The translations under genes were made by a program, and so were the position numbers. From positions 41,659 to 105,658 of the forward strand of contig VXCM01001348.1 of NCBI GenBank assembly GCA_014773175.1: DNA of 64,000 nucleotides, in the 5' to 3' direction. The notes under the pieces were generated by a model. The model saw only the letters and a program-made list of their open reading frames with translations. It searched no databases and was not told the DNA's origin. This stretch comes from Lucifuga dentata. Its lineage: Eukaryota; Chordata; Actinopteri; Ophidiiformes; Bythitidae. Positions 59,102-64,000 of the stretch are shown piece by piece (the first letter of the stretch is position 1; each line of letters starts with the position of its first letter).

Positions 59102-60190
59102 TTATGCTTCCCTAAATGATACATCATATGTCCATGCAAATGTCTTTTTTCCTTGAATTTTATTATTGCATATTGCGCATGAAAAGAAAAGCGAATCTTT
59201 TTTAAATTGCTTTGTCTTCAACCGTTCTAGATTTGAACTGAAACTCTCTTCATCTTCAGGGTAATCTTCCTCGTTATAGTCTTTCTCTGCTGGGCCATGA
59301 ATGTGTTGGTCTCCGTTTGAATCCGTGTTCCTGGAATGATCTTTGAATGACACCACAGAATATTTCATATCAGATTTCATAGCAAAAGGATCATGTTTGT
59401 TGGATTGTCAAAATGTTTATCGCTACCTGTGCGATGTTTGCGTGATTTAAGCTGCTCTTAACCTTGAAATGTTTATTGTGCTTTTTTCTCTCTTTGGCAC
59501 ATCGCTCTGGTGTGTTTTCTCTTTTCCACAAGGAGTGTCTGTGCTCTTTCATGAAACACATCTGATCACTTCAGTATAATCGAAATCATCAGAGGAGCTT
59601 TCTGACCATTTCTGGCTCTAAGTCCCGTCGAGATCTTGTTTTTATTGTCTTTGTTTCCAAAGGTTGGTTAATGTGTGTTTGGTCCATGCTGTCGCCTGAC
59701 AGTGTGGAACAGGGCAGGTTAGACTCATTCTGCTCAGAGTGAGACGGCGGTGTGTTGACACCTGGCTGTGCGGCCGGCGTTTTGACGACAGACCCTGCTG
59801 TGTTCTTCCAAGCGTCTGATTGAAGCTCACTAGGTGGTGGTAACACCTGAGGGCTTGTGTCCTTCTCTGGATGCCACGCGGTATCCGGGACATTGTCGGA
59901 TAAAACGCCGCCTTTGTTCAGGACATGGTGTACCTCTGAGGTGGGGTGTGAACCAGGTCCATTAACAAGTGCTCCTGAAGGCAATGAATTGTCTGCACAG
60001 GGAACAGCAGGGACACCACTGTATACAAATGGATTCGGCTGGGTTCCATTTAAAGGGTTTTCGTGTTCATCTGAGGACAGACCTGCAGCATTGTTCTTCA
60101 GGGAGGACGTGTGACTCTGTAATGGCTCCTGTGCAGGACCTGGACTGTAAAACACTGACGCCGTGTCTTTGTCCTCTTGTGCATTTCAGA
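59102..60190 (-). pseudogene. frame-broken coding-like stretch, unrecognised protein
   Basis: Reading the minus strand from about 60190 down, one phase stays open for about 190 codons to 59589 (NAQEDKDTASVFYSPG ... RSRRDLEPEM), rich in Ser, Pro, Asn and Gly. At about 59610 the protein-like sense moves to another phase (QKWSESSSDDFDYTEVIRC, then after a stop KSTDTPCGKEKTHQSDVPK). It moves again near 59440 (LKSRKHRTGSDKHFDNPTN) and once more near 59395 (HDPFAMKSDMKYSVVSFKD ... NEEDYPEDEESFSSNLERLK), ending at 59102. Serial switches with acidic, Ser-rich, low-hydrophobic composition suggest a disordered cytoplasmic or nuclear protein that has picked up indels, i.e. a pseudogene; genuine small exons or assembly indels are alternatives. 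I do not recognise the family. Confidence 0.4.
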
Positions 60191-60913
60191 TCAGACATGG
60201 TCACAACACTTCTACGAAAATACCACAAAATCATAAAGCGCATTCTATATTTTAATTTAAGGCAAGCTTTGTAAAAGTCTACGTTTGATAGTCATACACT
60301 TTTTTATTCATCAAGTGCAGTATGAAAAAATGTAAAGGCAATTTTCCAAAAGAATACAAAGTAGATATAAAATTACAAAAAAGAAACGGTGTGACACAAC
60401 AGGTCTAATAAAATTGTGTACTTTTTTCTCATTCACACTAAGATTGTGATGCTGTTAAAAAAATAGTTTTGGGGGGTATTCCCACTGCTCCATAAAATGA
60501 GAGTGGTATTATTCTGTGCTGCATTATGATTTTCCAACACCCTCTTTCACCACCTCTATTCACAACAAACCCTGCTGTTTGCCCTGAATACCCTGGTGAG
60601 GATTCTTAATTATGTGAGCGTTCCTCTGGGATACAACCTTCCTGCTTCTCCGCCTAAAGTTCTCAGTCGTCTGCTAAAATTGACCAATTTCCATGGGAAC
60701 AAAGTACACCTCCAATGAGATCACATTGCGTCTTATCACTCCGTGATGGTGCCAACACAGATCCCAGCATGAGACTGTTGTTACTCGAATCCTGACAAAT
60801 TGGCAGCACACAATCTGTCTAAAACGCACACAAACACAGAGCCGCACAAAGAAACATACACAGACTGACACATGGACAAGCATACTAATTCATGTAAAGA
60901 AGGATGAATGTGT
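60191..60913. other. non-coding interval, possible regulatory block
   Basis: 60655-60800 contains TAAAATTGACCAATTTCCATGG and CAATGAGATCACATTG and is free of repeats; the rest is AT-rich. No gene. Confidence 0.42.
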
Positions 60914-60919
60914 AGATAA

Positions 60920-60974
<55 letters not shown>
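60914..60974. repeat. (GATA)n microsatellite
   Basis: GATA/TAGA run of about 14 units. Confidence 0.97.
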
Positions 60975-60975
<1 letters not shown>

Positions 60976-61515
60976 AAATTGATTGATTTTTATTTATAAG
61001 CAGAAATATGACACTTCAACATGTGTAATTCTGCAGTTTTTAACAGATTACAGCACGAGTGCAGATCTGCTTTGCTTTCAAACGTATACTTGGCGGATTT
61101 GACATCCACTGCTGGTCTCTCTCAACAGGAAGCGGCGTCGCTAACGAAGTGGTAAATTCAGTGTTAATGAATGGCTTCACTGTTACCACCTCAGAGGTAA
61201 AACCTTCCGAGCTCCATATTCTCCCCATCTGTTGTGGTGTTAGAGGTTCGAAGGGGGAACAGACGCTCTACATTTAAAACCAACTTCGCTGTTACCCCCA
61301 AACGGCAGGGTGGCAAAGCCATCAAAATATCTTGGATCAAAATGTGCAAGACTCATTAGCAGCCAACTCACATGATTCAGTTCTATATATAAAACGAAGA
61401 AGGTTCAACAGAAATGCAGTTTTTTTAAAGATTTATTTGCTTCTATTTACTTCATTTAGTCAATGTTAAAAGGCTGACTTTGCCTTGCCTGAAGATATTT
61501 ACAGGGATTATGAGC
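60975..61515. other. non-coding interval, weak coding-like frame
   Basis: A minus-strand frame at 61040-61228 (EVVTVKPFINTEFTTSLATP) has protein-like composition and may be a second exon of the segment at 61516, but I see no strong splice sites and no domain. Confidence 0.3.
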
Positions 61516-61800
61516 TTAAATACAGTTAAGCTGCATACACACATCGATCTGCTGTAAGCTTTTACTAACCATGTCTGGTGTTTTCCCCAAGACACTCGCC
61601 GTGTTCTGCAGTTGTAAATGAGATTTAGGAGGCGCATCACTGTATGCTTTTATACAAGAATGCACGTAATATCCAAGACTTATGTACTGAGGAGCCTTTT
61701 TACTTAATTTTGTTTTCTTTTTTCCTTCATCCTCTGAAGTTACCATTGGGGACGTCTTGAAAATGTTGAAATTTACAGTTAATTCTGAAGACATTGATAG
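61516..61800 (-). CDS. possible 5' exon of an unrecognised protein
   Basis: On the minus strand an ATG at about 61792-61794 opens a frame of about 92 codons: MSSELTVNFNIFKTSPMVTS, then EDEGKKKTKLSKKAPQYISL, GYYVHSCIKAYSDAPPKSHL, QLQNTASVLGKTPDMVSKSL, QQIDVCMQLNCI, stop. The composition (acidic-to-basic segment followed by an amphipathic Leu/Ser stretch) is protein-like and unlike its neighbours. CTATCAATGTCTTCAG just upstream could also act as an acceptor, and GATGTGTGTATG near the 3' end as a weak donor. The upstream side is bordered by TTAA copy 7, inserted about 65 bp before the ATG. No family recognised; it may be the first part of the decayed stretch at 59102-60190. Confidence 0.3.
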   Translation of the reverse strand, partial: LSMSSELTVNFNIFKTSPMVTSEDEGKKKTKLSKKAPQYISLGYYVHSCIKAYSDAPPKSHLQLQNTASVLGKTPDMVSKSLQQIDVCMQLNCI

Positions 61801-61865
61801 ATAAATTCTGTTATACAGTACATGTGGATGAAAACTATAATCTTTATTTTTTGTCTTTACTACAG

Positions 61866-62438
61866 TTAAAGGACTATACCACCCATTTTGTATGTTTGAG
61901 CCTAATATATTCAATTTTCATTCACGTAAGTTACTGACAATCATTTACCAAAAGATAAAACTGTATTTCAGCTTTCCTGTTATTTTGCAAAATGTCTTAA
62001 TTTTTCAAAATCAAATATTCAAGCAATACACCCACCTTAAAAACCCATGTTTCTTCTGCTGGTTATGCAGCCTTTAAATTTTTCGATAAACACAGGTCTT
62101 CTTCTGGGACTATATTCCCCGGTGGAGACATACATACATTCATTCCACACATTTTATTGTGCTTAAACGCTAAAATTACAAAACTTTGAAAAAAGTTGAA
62201 TACACATCTTGTTCATGATGATTGATTATCTATCGCAAGAATGTTTCAAGTATCAACAAGCTGATTTTAATAGCGTACCAGAATGAACTGAAACCAATGG
62301 CAGTCTGGAAGGTAGAAAAAATATTTTTTAATTCATTGTTCTGTAGTATGCTTTGGGAAATGATTGTCAGTAACCTTACGTGTATGAAAATCATATATAT
62401 TAGGCTCAAACATGCAAATGGATGTAATGATCCTTTAA
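61866..62438 (-). mobile_element. TTAA-flanked non-autonomous transposon (copy 7)
   Basis: TTAA at 61866-61869 and 62435-62438. The left end AGGACTATACCACCC and right end GATGTAATGATCCT are slightly worn, but TTTGAGCCTAATATATTC and its inverse at 62396 are intact. Minus orientation, 573 bp, no N inside. Confidence 0.87.
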
Positions 62439-62639
62439 GACAAAAATACAGAGTAAGCCACATACATGAACAGAAGTAAGTTTTCACATGATAAGCGTTA
62501 TTTGTGCTGCAGAGACTGCCTACACTCCTGATGCCCTGCATAGAACAGAATGCTAACATAGCAACATGCGTCATCAAGAAGTGTCCGGGGTAAACACAAC
62601 CGTTACAGCCGTTAACTAACCTACATTAGCAGCTAAGCT

Positions 62640-63470
62640 AGCTTCAGGTATAGCTGAAGCTAGCTTTGGGTATAGCTAACCTGATATTTAAAATACCACA
62701 GTAGCTATGCATGTTTACAGCCCTGCCAGCCTCTGTCTGACTGCTGACATTTCACCAAACAAGCACCTTTCTTCCCAGGTCATGATACGATTTTAAAGTT
62801 GTGTTGTACAACTCAGGAAGTCGCTCAGCACAGCTTCTCCTATGAGCTTCTCCTCCATTGCTGTTTTGCTTCTTCTGCTTCTACAGCTATTTTCTCATTG
62901 GTTGCATGTTGGAAAGGTCAATGACGGACAGGTCAAAGTTGAATTTGGTTGAAATTTGAGTGCAGCATCAAAATAGCAAATCCGAGCAGTGTGCGTTGCT
63001 CAAGGCGGCGTGCCATGAGACTAGCTATTGTCGTTTACTGTGTGAAAGCACCTGTAGGATGCTTTCAATAAGCAGTGAGCACAGCGCTGACCGCAGCATT
63101 CTATTATTGTGTATTGGGAGCTAAGTGCAACATTGCAACCTCAAACAACCTTGAGCGATGTGCATCTCTCAGATTCTCCCCTCTGCTACAGCACTGTGAG
63201 TTCAACCACATTCAAATCTGACCCATCTGTCGATGGATGACCTTTCAGAACCTTTCTAATCAGAGAAGAGTTGTAACACAACAATGGAGGAGAAGCTCAT
63301 AACCTGCATAAAGCAATTTCCTGAGTTTTACAACACAACTTTAAAATGATCTGGGCAGAAAGGCGAGGGCACAGCTAAATGTTAGCGGTCAGTCAGAGCT
63401 ACAATGCTACGTCAACAATCCGTTCCATGCACAAACTAAGGCGCAGTGTCTCAGCGAGGTGAGTGATGTG
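62640..63470. mobile_element. head-to-head pair of MADF-like 5' fragments (Harbinger-type relic)
   Basis: Two arms of roughly 300 bp are inverted copies of each other around about 63060. The right arm (plus strand, from 63285) reads MEEKLITCIKQFPEFYNTTL, then in a shifted phase NDLGRKARAQLNVSG. The left arm (minus strand, from about 62859) reads MEEKLI, then after frame damage YHDLGRKVLVW and NVSSQTEAG. M-E-E-K-L-I, P-E-F/L-Y and the K-x-x-x-W pattern are those of the N-terminus of a MADF (Myb/SANT-like) domain as in PIF/Harbinger DNA-binding proteins. Upstream of each ATG the arms also align (CTTGAGC..., ATTCAA..TGACC, CCTTTC), so promoter or 5' UTR is duplicated too. Both arms are frame-damaged. 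Confidence 0.6.
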
Positions 63471-63692
63471 CAGAGCAAACATTATCACCAGTGCTGCCAA
63501 CTTTTTTGGAATACTCTGGAGTGAGATTTTTTTTTTGNGGGAGGGGGATGACGACAATGACGACCAAAATTTAAGTCATTTCAATATGACAGTTCACATC
63601 ATAAATAGCAGTTAATCTCTTTATAAATGAACATTTACAGGAATATTGTTACAGGCATTACTTTAAATCAATCAGCATGCGGATCCAGTAAC
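63471..63692. other. short unique interval with N 63538
   Basis: T-run followed by GNGGGAGGGGG, another scaffold join. Nothing else seen. Confidence 0.5.
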
Positions 63693-64000
63693 CAGGGTTC
63701 GGAAAGTTAATTTAAAAATGTAGTCCAGTACTAACTACCTGTTAAAAAATGTAATCAGTAACATAATCCAGCTACGGCAATATTAAAGTCATGTAACTTG
63801 ATGACTTTCCATTATTTTCCAATGCTAAATGTGCATATAAAGACAACAGAAAAGAAATGTCAATCAAATGACTTTTATATACTTTTATGCTTTATACTTT
63901 TATACTTTTATTGAAGAGTAAACTGTAAAAAACAGAACAATGAAATAAGTAAAGGCCTATAATTTAAGACCACAGAGCAGCTTACAAGGCAAGAAAACCA
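63693..64000. mobile_element. left end of a hAT-like element, cut by window edge
   Basis: CAGGGTTCGGAAAGTTAATT at 63693 followed by AATGTAGTCCAGTACTAACT, ACTACCTGTTAAAAAATGTA and ATCAGTAACATAATCCAG matches the AGTTAC/GTAATC-rich terminus of a fish hAT non-autonomous family. The right end is not in the window, so target duplication cannot be checked. Confidence 0.5.

Overview
This is repeat-rich, largely intergenic vertebrate DNA. The mix of elements points to a teleost, probably a percomorph: tRNA-derived fish SINEs, a hAT element whose ends read CAGAGGTGGGTAG / CTACCCACCTCTG, L2-like LINE remains, Tc1/mariner-like non-autonomous copies, many CA/GT, GA, AAT and GATA microsatellites, and 27 single-N scaffold joins typical of a short-read draft assembly. 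No intact multi-exon protein-coding gene is supportable anywhere in the 64 kb. Almost every open reading frame is short, crosses a microsatellite, or lies in a transposon.

Layout. Positions 1-8590 are mostly single-copy, AT-rich, homeodomain-site-rich DNA that looks like a developmental-regulator gene desert; 490-840, 3650-4110 and 7290-8130 resemble conserved non-coding elements. From 8.6 to 24.6 kb such blocks alternate with transposon debris: the first four copies of a TTAA-flanked inverted-repeat family, an inverted pair of mariner-like copies (12430-14146), TIR-bounded repeats (15.5-16.5 kb), a SINE, and a solo LTR with a perfect 5-bp target duplication (19351-19828). From 24.6 to 48.4 kb single-copy, regulatory-looking DNA dominates (strongest at 26.7-27.1, 29.6-30.1, 31.6-32.0, 36.8-37.1, 41.3-42.2, 46.0-46.2 and 48.1-48.3 kb), interrupted by two more TTAA elements, a SINE and microsatellites. 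From 48.8 to 64 kb the DNA is transposon- and pseudogene-rich: a hAT element with a perfect 8-bp target duplication, a decayed TTAA element joined to a THAP-like zinc-finger relic, a fragmentary L2-like LINE with a nested element, a C2H2-like fragment, a telomere-like palindrome, a frame-broken minus-strand coding-like stretch, and a head-to-head pair of MADF-like 5' fragments.

The most coherent story is the TTAA family: six full-length copies of about 560-620 bp (after correcting assembly duplications), older relics, and one relic running from the family terminus into a broken THAP domain. This suggests that the mobilising enzyme was a THAP-bearing, TTAA-targeting transposase (Kolobok-like). 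A second point that matters to users is that eight of the single Ns are flanked by exact or near-exact direct duplications of 55-67 bp, which look like unmerged contig overlaps rather than biology.
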